The position numbers were made by a program, and so were the translations under genes. A DNA stretch of 64,000 nucleotides from Ruania alkalisoli (GTDB lineage: Bacteria > Actinomycetota > Actinomycetes > Actinomycetales > Beutenbergiaceae). The notes under the pieces were generated by a model. It did no database searches and had not been told where the DNA came from. It was given only the letters and a program-made list of their open reading frames with translations. Location: the NCBI RefSeq assembly GCF_014960965.1, contig NZ_CP063169.1, forward strand, positions 3,381,581 through 3,445,580, given 5' to 3'. The first letter of the stretch is position 1. The number at the start of each line of letters is the position of its first letter. This document shows positions 18,936 to 33,667 of this stretch, one piece after another.

Positions 18936-18944
18936 GAATGGGTG

Positions 18945-19063
18945 TCCGGCGGTGTCCTACTCTCCCACGACCTCGCGGTCGCAGTACCATCGGCGCTGAG
19001 GGGCTTAGCTTCCGGGTTCGGAATGGGACCGGGCGTTTCCCGCCTCGCTATGGCCGCCGTAAC
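18945..19063 (-). rRNA. rrf: 5S ribosomal RNA
   Basis: On the minus strand the gene starts GTTACGGCGGCCATAGCGAG and ends near CACCGCCGGAC; these ends pair as helix I. It includes the conserved CCCATTCCGAACCCGGAAG loop and GAGAGTAGGACACC. Ends are estimated by pairing and may be off by one or two bases. Confidence 0.92.
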
Positions 19064-19200
19064 TCTATGGAGATGACTACTGCACACTCTGCCCCTGTTC
19101 CTACCCCGGGCTTGTTGAACAGACCCTGGGCGGGGTGGGTGGTGGTGGCGGTCTCTCGGGAACCGCACAGTGGACGCGTACACGCAATGATTGTGTGTTG

Positions 19201-24185
<4,985 letters not shown>

Positions 24186-24558
24186 AGAATCTATCAACAC
24201 CCCACACCCCAAAAGAGCACAAGGCGCCAACAAACCATACGAAACAAACAATCCCAGCAGATGCACACCCAAAAAGAGCGCACACCAACCATAAAAAACT
24301 GGCATCAATCACTACAAACACACTGTTGAGTTCTCAAACAACGAACGCGCACCTTCAGACCGTGCTCTATGCACGTCCCGATCGGGGCTTGTCGCTGACC
24401 TCGTAAACCGTACCAGGCGCTGCGACTCTCCGTCGCACCTCCTCGTCCGGCGATCTCATCGGCACATGGCTGACTCTGATCGATCCGAGGGCCGCTCCGG
24501 CGGGATCGGCCACCTTGTCGGTGTCCGTTTCTCCCTTGCTCCGGGGCAACGAGTAGAT
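24186..24558 (-). promoter_or_regulatory. rRNA operon leader with conserved antitermination box
   Basis: This ~370-base 5' leader lies between the predicted transcription start and the 16S. On the minus strand it contains GTTTGAGAACTCAACAGTGT (24324-24343), with the palindrome TTGAGAACTCAA that precedes 16S genes across Actinobacteria, followed by a T-rich stretch. The box is matched by a related one before the 23S. Confidence 0.75.
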
Positions 24559-24587
24559 ACATTACGCACCTTCCCCGGCCGGGTCAA
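24559..24587 (-). promoter_or_regulatory. rRNA operon promoter
   Basis: TTGACC (24582-24587) and TAATGT (24559-24564) on the minus strand are separated by exactly 17 bases, close to the housekeeping sigma consensus. No second equally good promoter was seen in the 250 bases upstream. Confidence 0.8.
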
Positions 24588-24836
24588 ATCCAGTGGCTAC
24601 GGATCCGTTGCCGTGACCGGCGACCGGTCATGTCGCCTTGCGACACGCCGTGAACCGCAGGATTCCGCCGTTCCTTCACACTGTCGGCCCCTGTGATTGG
24701 CCTCAGGATCGGCCGCTAAGGAGCGTTACACGGGGCAGTCGGCGCAACATGTGGTTCACGACACACGCACCGCTTCCTTCTTGAGCGTGCACTCTCACGA
24801 CAGTCTGCGAACTGCGGATCGTCCTCCGCATGTGCT

Positions 24837-24881
24837 GATGCCCGGTGCCGACGCAGGTGAGATACGTCGGCACCGGGCATC
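24837..24881 (-). terminator. glmM terminator
   Basis: A perfect 17-base stem, 24837-24853 (GATGCCCGGTGCCGACG) with 24865-24881, and an 11-base loop lie 72 bases beyond the glmM stop. It insulates glmM from the rRNA promoter. Confidence 0.85.
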
Positions 24882-24952
24882 TGCGGCACCGGGTTTCCAG
24901 TACGGGTCCATCTCGGGTTATCCCAGCGGGCCCAACCCGCCGGTCCCTGCTG

Positions 24953-26299
24953 TCACCCCATGCTCAGTTGCGTGCGCACAACTTCGCTGAGGAGCGAGGC
25001 TTCACGCTCGGCCTGCTCATGCGTGGCCGCTTCCACCATCACCCGCACCAGCGGCTCCGTACCCGAGGATCGCAACAGCACGCGCCCACTATCGCCGAGC
25101 CTGCGCTCAGTCTCCGCGATCGCCTCGGCCAGGACCGGATCCTGACCCACCCGGTTCTTGTCCACTCCGCGTACGTTCTCAAGTACCTGCGGCAGCCGCG
25201 TCATGACCGCCGCCAGGTCCGCGAGCGTGCGCTTGGTCTGTGCCACCCGCGCTGCGAGGTGCAGAGACGTCAGAACACCGTCTCCGGTCGTGGCATGCCT
25301 GGCAAGGATGATGTGCCCAGACTGCTCACCACCCAAGTCATAGCCGCCGGCTCGCATTCTCTCGAGCACGTATCGATCCCCCACTCCGGTCTGCTCGATC
25401 CGGATCCCCGCCTCACGCATCGCCAAGGTGAGACCCAGGTTGCTCATCACAGTCACGACCAGCGTGCTGTCGGTGAGCCGGCCCGACTCGTTCATGGCGA
25501 CGGCGAGGATTCCCATGATCTGATCGCCGTCGATCAGGGCGCCGTTGTGATCCACCGCCAGGCATCGGTCGGCATCACCGTCGAAGGCGACACCGAAGTC
25601 CGCCTCAGACGCCACAGTCACCGCCTGCAGCTGTTCCGGGTGAGTCGAACCACACTTCTCGTTGATGTTGCGCCCGTCAGGAGAGGCGTTGATGACCACC
25701 ACGTCCGCGCCGGCCGCACGCAGCGCCGCGGGTCCCACCTCACTTGCCGCACCGTTAGCGCAGTCCACCGCGATTCGAAGCCCGGTGAGATCTGTGTCGA
25801 TACTCCCGAGGAGATGCTCGACATAGGCGTCCCCCGCCGCGCCCCGGTTCATGGTCACGTGTCCCACGTCTGCGCCGGTCGGCAGGTCCCACGCCTCCGA
25901 AAGCCTCGCCTCGATCGCGTCCTCGATGTCGTCTGCGAGTTTGAGACCACCGCGCGCGAAGAACTTGATGCCGTTGTCGGGCATCGCATTGTGCGATGCC
26001 GAGATCATGACAGCCAGGTCGACCTTCTCAGCGCTGGTCAGGTGGGCCACCGCCGGTGTCGGCAGAACACCGAGATCCTCGACGTCGACGCCGGCGCTGG
26101 CAAGACCGGCGATCACAGCGGCGGAGAGGAACTGGCCCGACACCCGCGGATCGCGTCCCACGATCGCCCGCGGGCGATGCCCCTCCGTTCGTTCGGCGAC
26201 CACGTGCGCGGCTGCAGTCCCCAGCTGCAACGCAAGCGACGCCGTCACCTCGCGGTTGGCAAGTCCTCGAACACCATCCGTCCCGAAAAGTCGAGCCAT
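24953..26299 (-). CDS. glmM: Phosphoglucosamine mutase
   Basis: GlmM converts glucosamine-6-phosphate (made by GlmS, also in this window) to the 1-phosphate on the way to UDP-GlcNAc. The start is ATG 26299 (448 residues, [12 protein letters not shown]), with AAAGGACG upstream; an in-frame extension of 18 codons has no ribosome-binding site. The phosphoserine is Ser102 in [13 protein letters not shown]; the magnesium loop DGDADR is near residue 240, and the sugar/phosphate-binding [12 protein letters not shown] near the end. A small stem-loop (26322-26339) sits in the leader. The gene is downstream of rpsI but separated from it by a terminator. Confidence 0.96.
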   Translation of the reverse strand: MARLFGTDGVRGLANREVTASLALQLGTAAAHVVAERTEGHRPRAIVGRDPRVSGQFLSAAVIAGLASAGVDVEDLGVLPTPAVAHLTSAEKVDLAVMISASHNAMPDNGIKFFARGGLKLADDIEDAIEARLSEAWDLPTGADVGHVTMNRGAAGDAYVEHLLGSIDTDLTGLRIAVDCANGAASEVGPAALRAAGADVVVINASPDGRNINEKCGSTHPEQLQAVTVASEADFGVAFDGDADRCLAVDHNGALIDGDQIMGILAVAMNESGRLTDSTLVVTVMSNLGLTLAMREAGIRIEQTGVGDRYVLERMRAGGYDLGGEQSGHIILARHATTGDGVLTSLHLAARVAQTKRTLADLAAVMTRLPQVLENVRGVDKNRVGQDPVLAEAIAETERRLGDSGRVLLRSSGTEPLVRVMVEAATHEQAEREASLLSEVVRTQLSMG

Positions 26300-26353
26300 C
26301 CGTTCGTCCTTTCCCTGAAGTCCGGTCCGGTCGGACCGGGTGATACACGACAA

Positions 26354-26387
26354 GGCCCCGGACGACCAGGAACGGTCGGCCGGGGCC
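26354..26387 (-). terminator. rplM-rpsI terminator
   Basis: Arms GGCCCCGGACGACC (26354-26367) and 26374-26387 pair with one mismatch around a six-base loop, 16 bases beyond the rpsI stop. Confidence 0.8.
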
Positions 26388-26403
26388 CCATGCCATCAGC
26401 GCG

Positions 26404-26895
26404 TCAGCGCTTGGAGTACTGCGGCGCCTTACGGGCCTTCTTCAGACCAGCCTTCTTGCGCTCGGTCACGCGGGCGTCCCGGGTGAGGAAGCCTGCACGC
26501 TTGAGCGCCGGACGGTTGGACTCGCCATCGATCTCGTTGAGCGCACGGGCGATCGCCAGACGCAATGCGCCCGCCTGACCGGACGGGCCACCGCCGTCGA
26601 TCCGGGCGACCACGTCGAAGCGGCCCTCAAGGTCGAGCAGAGTGAACGGCGAGTTCACGAGCTGCTGGTGCAACTTGTTCGGGAAGTAGTCCTCGAGCGT
26701 ACGCCCGTTGACCTTCCAGGTTCCGGTGCCCGGCACCAGGCGTGCACGGGCGACAGCCTCCTTGCGGCGACCGAGGGCTTGGCCCGGTGCGGTCAGCGAG
26801 CTTCCACCTCCGGTGGTCGGGGCGCTGCTCTCAGAGGTGTATGAGCTCGGGGCCTCGCCCTCGAGCTCCTGGGTCTCGGCGGTGGTCTGGGACAC
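26404..26895 (-). CDS. rpsI: 30S ribosomal protein S9
   Basis: The 163-residue protein has a globular S9 domain from about residue 38 ([17 protein letters not shown]) and the basic tail RKAPQYSKR, which reaches the P-site tRNA. The first ~37 residues are an acidic, Ser/Thr-rich extension, common in actinobacterial S9. It follows rplM by 42 bases, the standard L13-S9 pair. Confidence 0.97.
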   Translation of the reverse strand: MSQTTAETQELEGEAPSSYTSESSAPTTGGGSSLTAPGQALGRRKEAVARARLVPGTGTWKVNGRTLEDYFPNKLHQQLVNSPFTLLDLEGRFDVVARIDGGGPSGQAGALRLAIARALNEIDGESNRPALKRAGFLTRDARVTERKKAGLKKARKAPQYSKR

Positions 26896-26937
26896 GGGGT
26901 TCTCCTCGTTCAGTGCGTCAGTCTCGCGGGCGTCGCG

Positions 26938-27381
26938 TTACTGCGCGACCTGGGTGATCTCAAAGGTCTCCGGCTGCTGCGCACCGTGCGGGTGCTCGGC
27001 TCCGCGGTAGACCTTGAGCTTGCGCAGCTGGGCCCGGCCCAGTCGCGTCTTGGGGATCATGCCCCGGATCGCCTTCTCCACGGCCCGCTCAGGGTTCTTC
27101 TCGAGGAGCTCGGCGTAGTTCGTCGCCTTCAGACCGCCCGGGTATCCGGAGTGGCGGTAGGCGATCTTCTTGTCCCGCTTCGCGCCGGTGAGCGCGACCT
27201 TGTCGGCGTTGACGACGATGACGAAGTCACCGCCGTCCACATGCGGCGCGAAGGTGGGCTTGTGCTTGCCACGCAACAGTGCGGCAGCGTGGCTCGCCAG
27301 TCGCCCGAGCACCACATCGGTAGCGTCAATGACGTACCAGGAGTGCTCGGTGTCGCCGGGCTTGGGGGTGTACGTACGCAC
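26938..27381 (-). CDS. rplM: 50S ribosomal protein L13
   Basis: The 147-residue length is standard. Recognisable segments are [35 protein letters not shown] and [17 protein letters not shown]13 is an early 23S-binding assembly protein. It opens the L13-S9 operon from a strong predicted promoter about 170 bases upstream. Confidence 0.97.
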   Translation of the reverse strand: MRTYTPKPGDTEHSWYVIDATDVVLGRLASHAAALLRGKHKPTFAPHVDGGDFVIVVNADKVALTGAKRDKKIAYRHSGYPGGLKATNYAELLEKNPERAVEKAIRGMIPKTRLGRAQLRKLKVYRGAEHPHGAQQPETFEITQVAQ

Positions 27382-27553
27382 GGTCGTAGCCTTCGTTTCT
27401 CTGCTGGTCTGCGGGGATCACTCACCGCGGCGCGGTGCGCTCGCAGTGGAAGCGGATCCCTCTGGTCACTTCTACGGCGGTGAGCGTCCAGAAGGTCCCG
27501 GACCGGTGAGTGGGAGGCACCGACCAGCGTGCATGGACGCACAACGACTCATA

Positions 27554-27583
27554 AGAGTACTGCGCGGCGCCGGGAACGGTCAA
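27554..27583 (-). promoter_or_regulatory. rplM-rpsI promoter
   Basis: TTGACC (27578-27583) and TACTCT (27554-27559) on the minus strand are 18 bases apart. The -35 overlaps the truA stop codon. The predicted leader is about 165 bases long. Confidence 0.75.
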
Positions 27584-28503
27584 AGCGCCGACGAGGGATC
27601 TTCGTCACGTGCCGCTACGCTGGCATCTTCCCTGGTAAGGGTCCGCACGGCGCGGGCCGTGCGTGCTCGTTCTGCCAGCTCCGATGGCGGCGGGTAGCCG
27701 ACCTCTTCGAGCACGAGCCCGCGCGCCGGCGCGACACCCACGGCGGGATCGCGATTCCCCGCCCGTAGCACCTCAGCGGGCCAGTCCACGGGCCGGCGTC
27801 CCTCACCGACGGCGATGCTGGCGCCCACGAGTGCGCGCACCATCGAATGACAGAAGGCATCCGCGCGCACGTGCGCCACGGCGATCCCGGCTTCGTCCCG
27901 CTCCCATCTGATCTCCTGCAGCGTGCGGATCGTGGTCGCCCCGGGTCGTGGCTTGCAGTACGCGGCAAAGTCGTGTTCGCCCACGAGCAGACGAGCGGCG
28001 AGATCCATCGCCCCCACATCCAGGGTGCGACGGTGCCACGTCACCCACGCACGCGAGAGGGGATCATGCAGACTGTCGCGGTCGGCAATGCGGTACGCGT
28101 AGCGTCGCCACACGGCCGAGAACCTGGCATCGAACCCGGGAGGTGCCACCTGAGCGGACCGGACGCGCACGTCCTCGGGCAGCACGGCCGCGAGTCGATG
28201 CACGAGGGCTTGACCCGGCGTCCGGTCGCTCCTACCAGGGGTCGCCCGCCAGGCCGGTGCCGGAATGTCGAGGTGCACGACCTGCCCACGCGCATGTACC
28301 CCGGCGTCGGTACGGCCCGCCACCGTCACCCGTACCTCATCCAGTCGCAGTACGCGCACGAGGGCCGAGGTCAGCTCGCCCTCGACCGTGCGCAGCCTCG
28401 GCTGGGCAGCCCAGCCCGAGAACGTCGTGCCGTCGTAGGCCAGATCCAGGCGCACCCTGAGCAGTTCTGTCGACTGGTCGAGCGAGATGGTGGAGGACGA
28501 CAC
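27580..28503 (-). CDS. truA: tRNA pseudouridine(38-40) synthase TruA
   Basis: TruA isomerises uridines 38-40 in the tRNA anticodon stem-loop. The catalytic Asp66 is in [22 protein letters not shown] is the N-terminal signature and RYAYRI the RNA-binding strand. The C-terminal [18 protein letters not shown] is also typical. The 307-residue length is slightly long because of a charged tail of ~25 residues. The start is GTG 28503. In many actinobacteria truA follows rplQ, but here a ROK gene and a hydrolase lie between rplQ and truA. Confidence 0.94.
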   Translation of the reverse strand: MSSSTISLDQSTELLRVRLDLAYDGTTFSGWAAQPRLRTVEGELTSALVRVLRLDEVRVTVAGRTDAGVHARGQVVHLDIPAPAWRATPGRSDRTPGQALVHRLAAVLPEDVRVRSAQVAPPGFDARFSAVWRRYAYRIADRDSLHDPLSRAWVTWHRRTLDVGAMDLAARLLVGEHDFAAYCKPRPGATTIRTLQEIRWERDEAGIAVAHVRADAFCHSMVRALVGASIAVGEGRRPVDWPAEVLRAGNRDPAVGVAPARGLVLEEVGYPPPSELAERARTARAVRTLTREDASVAARDEDPSSAL

Positions 28504-28610
28504 AGGATCAGTCCATCACAGATGGCGCGCCGTCGGGCACGCGCGTTCGCACCGTCTCCCCCGATCGCAGCCGACTCGCCGCACGGCGTCGGTGCCGTAC
28601 AGTGCGATCC

Positions 28611-29369
28611 GTGCACGACTCTCCAGCCACGCTTGCCGTCGACTGCGGCGGGGGCGGCATCAAGGCGTCCGTCCTCGACGCTGCAGGCACCATGCACGCA
28701 CAGCCCGTCCGGGCCTCCACTCCGTACCCACTTCCGCCGGAGCGCCTGCTCCAGGTCATCGCCGACCTGGCCGACCAGCTGCCCCCGGCCGGCCGGGTGA
28801 CTGTGGGCATGCCCGGAATGGTCCGACACGGCGTCGTGGTATCGACACCGCACTACATCACCCGAGCAGGTCCGCGGACGCGTCCCGTCCCTGAACTGGT
28901 GCAGGCGTGGTCGGGTTTCGATATGCGAGCGGCCGTCTCCCGACGCCTGGACATGCCGGCGATCGTCCTCAACGATGCGGAGGTGCACGGAGCCGGCGTG
29001 ATAGCCGGGGCCGGCCTGGAGCTGATGCTCACCTTCGGCACGGGCCTGGGGAACGCCCTCTTCGACGGCGGAGTCCTTGCCCCGCACCAGGAGCTGTCCC
29101 AAGGGCCAGTGCGCTGGGGGCTCACCTACGACGAGTACGTGGGCGAGCACGAACGCCTACGGCTGGGCGACGCGATGTGGTCGCGGCGGATCCGGCGGGT
29201 CGTCGATGCACTGCGGCCGGTCTACCTGTGGGACCGGCTCTACATCGGGGGTGGAAACTCACGCCGGCTCGTGCCCGGGGTGCTCGACAAACTGGATGAC
29301 GACGTCGTCATCGTCCCCAACAGCGCAGGAATCATCGGCGGGGTCCGCGTCTGGTCCCTGACCACCTGA
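28611..29369 (+). CDS. ROK-family protein, polyphosphate-glucokinase-like, degenerate metal site
   Basis: The 252-residue protein has the sugar-kinase fold: phosphate loop AVDCGGGGIKAS, catalytic base Asp122 in VLNDAEVHG, and phosphate-2 GTGLGNALFDGG at 143-154. The C-terminal YIGGGNSRR and PNSAGIIGG resemble polyphosphate glucokinases. Where those enzymes have an ExGH motif, this protein has ELSQGP (161-166), so activity on glucose is uncertain. It could be a divergent kinase or a non-catalytic relative. The start is taken as GTG 28611 because TACAGT (28598-28603) fits a leaderless promoter; GTG 28602 is the alternative. It is divergent from truA. Confidence 0.78.
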   Translation: MHDSPATLAVDCGGGGIKASVLDAAGTMHAQPVRASTPYPLPPERLLQVIADLADQLPPAGRVTVGMPGMVRHGVVVSTPHYITRAGPRTRPVPELVQAWSGFDMRAAVSRRLDMPAIVLNDAEVHGAGVIAGAGLELMLTFGTGLGNALFDGGVLAPHQELSQGPVRWGLTYDEYVGEHERLRLGDAMWSRRIRRVVDALRPVYLWDRLYIGGGNSRRLVPGVLDKLDDDVVIVPNSAGIIGGVRVWSLTT

Positions 29370-29411
29370 GCCCACCCGGCCACGTCCACTCGGCCAGGAC
29401 GTCCTGCTCGG

Positions 29412-30119
29412 TCATGCCACGCTCCGCACCAGCGTCCGCACCAGCCGTGCCAACTCGTGCGGACGATCTGCCGTCAGGACGTGCCCGGCTCCGCGTATCC
29501 GGATCCGCCGTGAGCAGTACGCGGCGCGAGCGAACCGGGACTCTTCGAGCCGGAAGTGGTCCCACGCCCCGTTCACCAGCCAGACCGGAACTTCGAGCCG
29601 GGCCAGGTCGGCGATGGGGTCGACCTCACCCATGGCTTGCAGAGTCGGAACCATCGCATCGAGAGCCACGCCTCCCGCGGAGACCTCACGGGCAGCGACA
29701 CCGCCCAGAATCGCATAGGTCGTGAGATCGTGCAGTCCCCTGCCGCGGTCGGGAAGTCGATGGATCAGTCCGGCGATCGCCACATAGGCAGCCAGCGGGA
29801 GACCGCGCGGACGCACCGCACACGACGCGGCCAGCACGCCTGCGACGCGCGCATCGGTCCGTGCGGCCCACCTGAGGGTGAGGTAGCCACCGAGGGACAG
29901 GCCGACCGCCACGACTGACGCCGGCGCCTGGGCTGCAGCTCGTTCGAGAGTCTCATCAGCGGCCGCGAGGGTGAACTCCTCGTCCATCCGCCTCCCATGG
30001 CCGGGGAGATCGACAGCGATGCTCGGCATACCGGCAGCATCCAGATCCGCCTGGACCCGCGTCCACATCGAACTCGACGTACGGATGCCATGCACGAGCA
30101 GCACGGTGGTGGAACTCAC
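29412..30119 (-). CDS. Alpha/beta hydrolase
   Basis: The 235-residue protein has the full hydrolase pattern: oxyanion segment LLVHGIRTSSSMW, DLPGHGRRMD, nucleophile Ser75 in VGLSLGGYL, an acid region around VNGAWDHF, and catalytic His in GAGHVLTADRP. The start is taken as GTG 30119; the longer open frame upstream reads through the rplQ terminator and is not credible. No signal peptide is seen. It is convergent with the ROK gene, 42 bases apart, with no obvious terminator between. The substrate is unknown. Confidence 0.82.
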   Translation of the reverse strand: MSSTTVLLVHGIRTSSSMWTRVQADLDAAGMPSIAVDLPGHGRRMDEEFTLAAADETLERAAAQAPASVVAVGLSLGGYLTLRWAARTDARVAGVLAASCAVRPRGLPLAAYVAIAGLIHRLPDRGRGLHDLTTYAILGGVAAREVSAGGVALDAMVPTLQAMGEVDPIADLARLEVPVWLVNGAWDHFRLEESRFARAAYCSRRIRIRGAGHVLTADRPHELARLVRTLVRSVA

Positions 30120-30158
30120 GAATGGCACCCTAGTCCGCGACCGGTCCACCGGGCGCAA

Positions 30159-30203
30159 CGAAGGGCCCGCCACCCGGGAGGTCATCCCGGTGCGGGCCCT
30201 TCG
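30159..30203 (-). terminator. rplQ / alpha-operon terminator
   Basis: A strong GC stem pairs CGAAGGGCCCGC (30159-30170) with its complement at 30192-30203, extending inward past a small bulge to CGGGA/TCCCG with a short loop. It lies about 55 bases beyond the rplQ stop and insulates the hydrolase gene. Confidence 0.85.
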
Positions 30204-30259
30204 CCGAGGCATCGGCCGGTCCGGCCGTCATCGCCTCGATTCCCCACGAGGAGGAAGTT

Positions 30260-30838
30260 CTACTTGCTGGCCTCGGCCTCGTCGGCACCCTCGTTGGCGT
30301 CGGTCTCCTCGACGGCGTCCGTGGTCTCAGCCTCGTCGCCGGCCTGAGCCTGCTCCTCCGCTACGACCTCGGCGGCCGGTTCCTCGACGGCGGCGTCCGT
30401 CGCCTCGGCTGCTGCCTCCTCCTTGACGGCGCGCTTGGCGGCAGCCTCGGCCTCCTTCACCGTGGCCTGCTTCGGGCTCACCGGCTCCATCACGAGCTCG
30501 ATGACCGCCATGGGCGCGTTGTCGCCCTTGCGCGGAGCCACCTTCGTGATCCGGGTGTAGCCACCCTGCCGCTCGGCCATCGCCGGAGCGATCTCAGCGA
30601 ACAACTCGTGCACGATGTCCTTGCGAGAGAGGACGGCATGCACCTGACGGCGCGCGTGCAGGTCGCCACGCTTGGCCTTGGTGATCAACCGCTCTGCCAA
30701 GGGGCGCAGCCGCTTCGCACGGGCTTCCGTGGTGCGGATGCTCTGGTGCTCGAACAGGGACTGGGCCATGTTCGCCAGGATGAGCCGCTCGTGCGCCGGT
30801 CCGCCACCGAGGCGAGGACCCTTCGTGGGCTTGGGCAT
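30260..30838 (-). CDS. rplQ: 50S ribosomal protein L17 with long acidic C-terminal tail
   Basis: The first ~120 residues are normal L17 ([19 protein letters not shown], then [20 protein letters not shown]). The remaining ~70 residues are Ala/Glu/Asp-rich, low-complexity and presumably disordered, giving 192 residues in total. Such tails occur in several Micrococcales L17 proteins and have no known role. It follows rpoA by 36 bases and ends the operon. Confidence 0.97.
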   Translation of the reverse strand: MPKPTKGPRLGGGPAHERLILANMAQSLFEHQSIRTTEARAKRLRPLAERLITKAKRGDLHARRQVHAVLSRKDIVHELFAEIAPAMAERQGGYTRITKVAPRKGDNAPMAVIELVMEPVSPKQATVKEAEAAAKRAVKEEAAAEATDAAVEEPAAEVVAEEQAQAGDEAETTDAVEETDANEGADEAEASK

Positions 30839-30874
30839 GATGTTTCCTCAGTTCTTCTTGATGGGGCCGGCTGC

Positions 30875-31879
30875 TCAGTTGTAGGCGTCGAAGTCGTCGC
30901 CGTCGTCGTAGGCGCTGGCCACGAGCGTCGGGTCGAAGTCGGCCGGGCTGTCCTTCAGGGACAGACCGAGTCCGACCAGCTTCTCCTTCACCTCGGTGAT
31001 CGACTTGGCGCCGAAGTTGCGGATGTCGAGCAGATCCGCCTCACTGCGTGCAACGAGCTCACCGACGGTGTGGATACCTTCGCGCTTGAGGCAGTTGTAC
31101 GAACGGATCGTCAGGTCCAGCTGCTCAATCGGCAGCGCGAGGTCCTCGGCCAGCGCGGAGTCGGTCGGCGACGGGCCGATCTCGATTCCTTCCGCCTCGA
31201 CGTTCAGCTCACGAGCGAGACCGAACAGCTCCACCAAGGTCTTTCCAGCCGAGGCGAGTGCGTCACGCGGCGCCATGGAACGCTTGGTCTCGACATCGAC
31301 GATCAGTCGGTCGAAGTCCGTACGCTGCTCGACACGGGTGGCCTCGACCTTGTACGTCACCTTGAGCACCGGCGAGTAGATCGAGTCCACGGGGACTCGG
31401 CCGATCTCGGCATCGAACGGCTTGTTCTGCGCGGCCGAGACGTAACCGCGGCCACGCTCGACAGTGAGCTCGATCTCCACCTTGCCCTTGGCGTTGATGG
31501 TGGCGATGTGCAGCTCCGGATTGTGCACCTCGACTCCGGCCGGCGGGGTGATGTCGGCAGCAGTGACCGTGCCTGGGCCCTGCTTGCGTAGGTACATCAC
31601 CACCGGCTCGTCGTTCTCCGACGAGACCACGATGTTCTTGATGTTGAGGATGATCTCGGTGACATCCTCCTTCACACCAGGGATCGTGGAGAACTCGTGG
31701 AGCACGCCGTCGATCCGGATGCTGGTGACCGCTGCACCAGGGATGGAGGAGAGGAGGGTCCGGCGCAAGGAGTTACCGAGCGTGTATCCGAAACCAGGCT
31801 CGAGCGGCTCGATGACGAAGCGCGAGCGATACTCGTCAACGATGTCCTCGGTCAGGGTGGGGCGCTGTGCAATGAGCAC
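30875..31879 (-). CDS. rpoA: DNA-directed RNA polymerase alpha subunit
   Basis: The 334-residue protein has an N-terminal dimerisation/assembly domain ([38 protein letters not shown]) and a C-terminal domain that contacts DNA and regulators ([36 protein letters not shown]). The tail is acidic. The start is GTG 31879 with AAAGGA nine bases upstream. It follows rpsK after 121 bases; rpsD, often found between the two, is absent. Confidence 0.98.
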   Translation of the reverse strand: MLIAQRPTLTEDIVDEYRSRFVIEPLEPGFGYTLGNSLRRTLLSSIPGAAVTSIRIDGVLHEFSTIPGVKEDVTEIILNIKNIVVSSENDEPVVMYLRKQGPGTVTAADITPPAGVEVHNPELHIATINAKGKVEIELTVERGRGYVSAAQNKPFDAEIGRVPVDSIYSPVLKVTYKVEATRVEQRTDFDRLIVDVETKRSMAPRDALASAGKTLVELFGLARELNVEAEGIEIGPSPTDSALAEDLALPIEQLDLTIRSYNCLKREGIHTVGELVARSEADLLDIRNFGAKSITEVKEKLVGLGLSLKDSPADFDPTLVASAYDDGDDFDAYN

Positions 31880-32000
31880 GGTGAGTGTCCTTTCGGCAGG
31901 CGTCCGCTATATGACGCCATGCGTCTCCCCTGCCCATCTGTCCAGGCGAGGGGGTCCTGCAGTGCTGGTGGTCCTGGGCGCGTAGCCCTCAGGACGAGAA

Positions 32001-32408
32001 TCAGACGCGACGACGCTTCGGCGGGCGGCAGCCGTTGTGCGCCTGCGGCGTCACGTCCTGGATCGAACCGACCTCAAGGCCAGTCGCCTGCAGCGAGCGG
32101 ATCGCTGTCTCACGGCCCGAACCCGGGCCCTTGACGAACACGTCGACCTTCTTCATCCCGTGCTCCTGAGCCTTGCGAGCAGCGGCCTCCGCAGCGAGCT
32201 GGGCCGCGAACGGGGTCGACTTGCGCGAACCCTTGAACCCGACCTGGCCGGAGGAAGCCCAGGAGATCACCGCACCGGACGGGTCGGTGATGGAGACGAT
32301 CGTGTTGTTGAAGGTGGACTTGATGTAGGCGTTGCCCTGGGAGACGTTCTTCTTCTCCTTGCGGCGCGGCTTGCGCGTGGCAGTCGCCTGGCGAGTCTTG
32401 GGAGGCAT
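32001..32408 (-). CDS. rpsK: 30S ribosomal protein S11
   Basis: The 135-residue length is standard. [38 protein letters not shown] and the tail PPKRRRV are diagnostic. S11 lies in the platform of the small subunit near the E site. It follows rpsM by 75 bases. Confidence 0.98.
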   Translation of the reverse strand: MPPKTRQATATRKPRRKEKKNVSQGNAYIKSTFNNTIVSITDPSGAVISWASSGQVGFKGSRKSTPFAAQLAAEAAARKAQEHGMKKVDVFVKGPGSGRETAIRSLQATGLEVGSIQDVTPQAHNGCRPPKRRRV

Positions 32409-32483
32409 CTGTGCGTTCTCTTTCTTCGGTGAGGTCGTCGGTCCGGACGGGCCGGCGGTGTCGGGCCGGCCGTCGTCGGACTA

Positions 32484-32861
32484 CTAGCGACCGGCCTTCT
32501 TCTTGCCGGCGACGGTCCGCTTGGGACCCTTGCGGGTACGGGCGTTGGTTTTGGTGCGCTGCCCGTGCACGGGCAACCCGCGACGGTGACGCAGGCCCTG
32601 GTAGCACCCGATCTCGACCTTGCGACGGATATCCGCAGCGATCTCACGCCGCAGGTCACCCTCCAGCTGGTAGGTCGCCTCGAGGTAGTCACGCAGGGCG
32701 ACGACGTCGTTGTCGCCCAGGTCCTTGACGCGCAGGTCCGGGCTCAGCCCGGTCGCCTTCAGGGTCTCAGCCGCACGGGTGCGTCCGACACCGAAGATAT
32801 AGGTGAGTGCCACCTCGAGCCGCTTGTCGCGGGGGAGGTCGACACCGACGAGTCGTGCCAT
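32484..32861 (-). CDS. rpsM: 30S ribosomal protein S13
   Basis: The 125-residue protein has [19 protein letters not shown], the central [10 protein letters not shown] turn, [20 protein letters not shown] and a lysine/arginine-rich tail that contacts tRNA. It lies 151 bases after rpmJ; that gap holds a seven-base hairpin (32979-32995) soon after the rpmJ stop. Confidence 0.98.
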   Translation of the reverse strand: MARLVGVDLPRDKRLEVALTYIFGVGRTRAAETLKATGLSPDLRVKDLGDNDVVALRDYLEATYQLEGDLRREIAADIRRKVEIGCYQGLRHRRGLPVHGQRTKTNARTRKGPKRTVAGKKKAGR

Positions 32862-33012
32862 TCGTTCTCACTCCTGTGAGTCGCGGAGGTCTTCCGCACC
32901 ATCACCCCGGGTAATCCGGGCCCCGGCCTCCGACCGGGGGTGGGCCGTCGCGGACGACGGACGATGATGCGCTGTGGTGCGTCACCAGGTGACGCGACGT
33001 GCATCGGGGCTG

Positions 33013-33126
33013 TCAGCCCTGACGCTGCTTGTGCCGCAGGTTCGTGCAGATCACGCGCACGGTCCCGCTACGACGGATGACCTTGCAGTTGTCGCAGATC
33101 TTCTTGACGCTCGGCTTGACCTTCAT
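33013..33126 (-). CDS. rpmJ: 50S ribosomal protein L36, zinc-binding form
   Basis: A 37-codon gene starts [19 protein letters not shown] and ends NLRHKQRQG. The zinc ligands Cys11, Cys14, Cys27 and His32 are all present, so this is the zinc-containing form. It lies between infA and rpsM, its usual place. Confidence 0.97.
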   Translation of the reverse strand: MKVKPSVKKICDNCKVIRRSGTVRVICTNLRHKQRQG

Positions 33127-33207
33127 GGTGGATTCCCTTTGCCGGGCGCGACACACACCGGGCCCGCTGGGCCCCTGGCGCCGAGACCGGCGTGCTCGGA
33201 GGGTGGA

Positions 33208-33429
33208 TTACTTGTAGCGGTAGACGATACGGCCGCGGGACAGGTCGTACGGGCTCAACTCGACCACCACCCTGTCCTCGGGGAGGATCCGGATGTAGTG
33301 CTGTCGCATCTTGCCTGAGATGTGAGCGAGAACCTTGTGACCGTTGCTGAGCTCCACGCGAAACATCGCGTTCGGCAGAGCCTCGACCACGCTGCCCTCG
33401 ATCTCTATGACACCGTCCTTCTTACCCAT
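33208..33429 (-). CDS. infA: Translation initiation factor IF-1
   Basis: The 73-residue OB-fold protein runs from [20 protein letters not shown] to [10 protein letters not shown] and is of standard size. The start is ATG 33429 with GGAGG four bases upstream. The open frame extends far upstream, but that part is leader sequence. infA is normally close behind map; here two large regulator genes lie between them, so it seems to rely on its own promoter. Confidence 0.98.
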   Translation of the reverse strand: MGKKDGVIEIEGSVVEALPNAMFRVELSNGHKVLAHISGKMRQHYIRILPEDRVVVELSPYDLSRGRIVYRYK

Positions 33430-33574
33430 ATCCTCCGCTAACTGCAGTGCTGTTCTGACACCGACGTCTCTGTGCACCACCTGCCATCGTTCGCGCACTC
33501 CACGGCACGGCCGAGGGGCCAGCCAGGGAGTGGTCGGACGATGTGTGCAGGTGGCAGAGCACGCCCAACGGTCT

Positions 33575-33603
33575 ATGTTACGGCATGGGTCCCCTCGTGG
33601 GAA
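33575..33603 (-). promoter_or_regulatory. Possible infA promoter and long leader
   Basis: TAACAT (33575-33580, minus strand) is a good -10; the -35 17 bases upstream (TTCCCA) is poor. If used, the leader before infA is about 140 bases. It lies downstream of the regulator genes and would free infA from them. Confidence 0.45.
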
Positions 33604-33667
33604 GTTCGCAGCGGTCACAAGGGCTGCGGTCTGCCTCACATCCGTGTACGGCGGCGGTACCTCCCGA

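Noticed and set aside
28598-28603. A full promoter for the ROK gene
   Set aside because: The -10 TACAGT is good, but no -35 was found 16-19 bases upstream, so it is used only as support for the start choice.
32979-32995. Seven-base hairpin between rpmJ and rpsM as a terminator
   Set aside because: Too short and within a co-directional ribosomal run; left only as a note in the rpsM entry.
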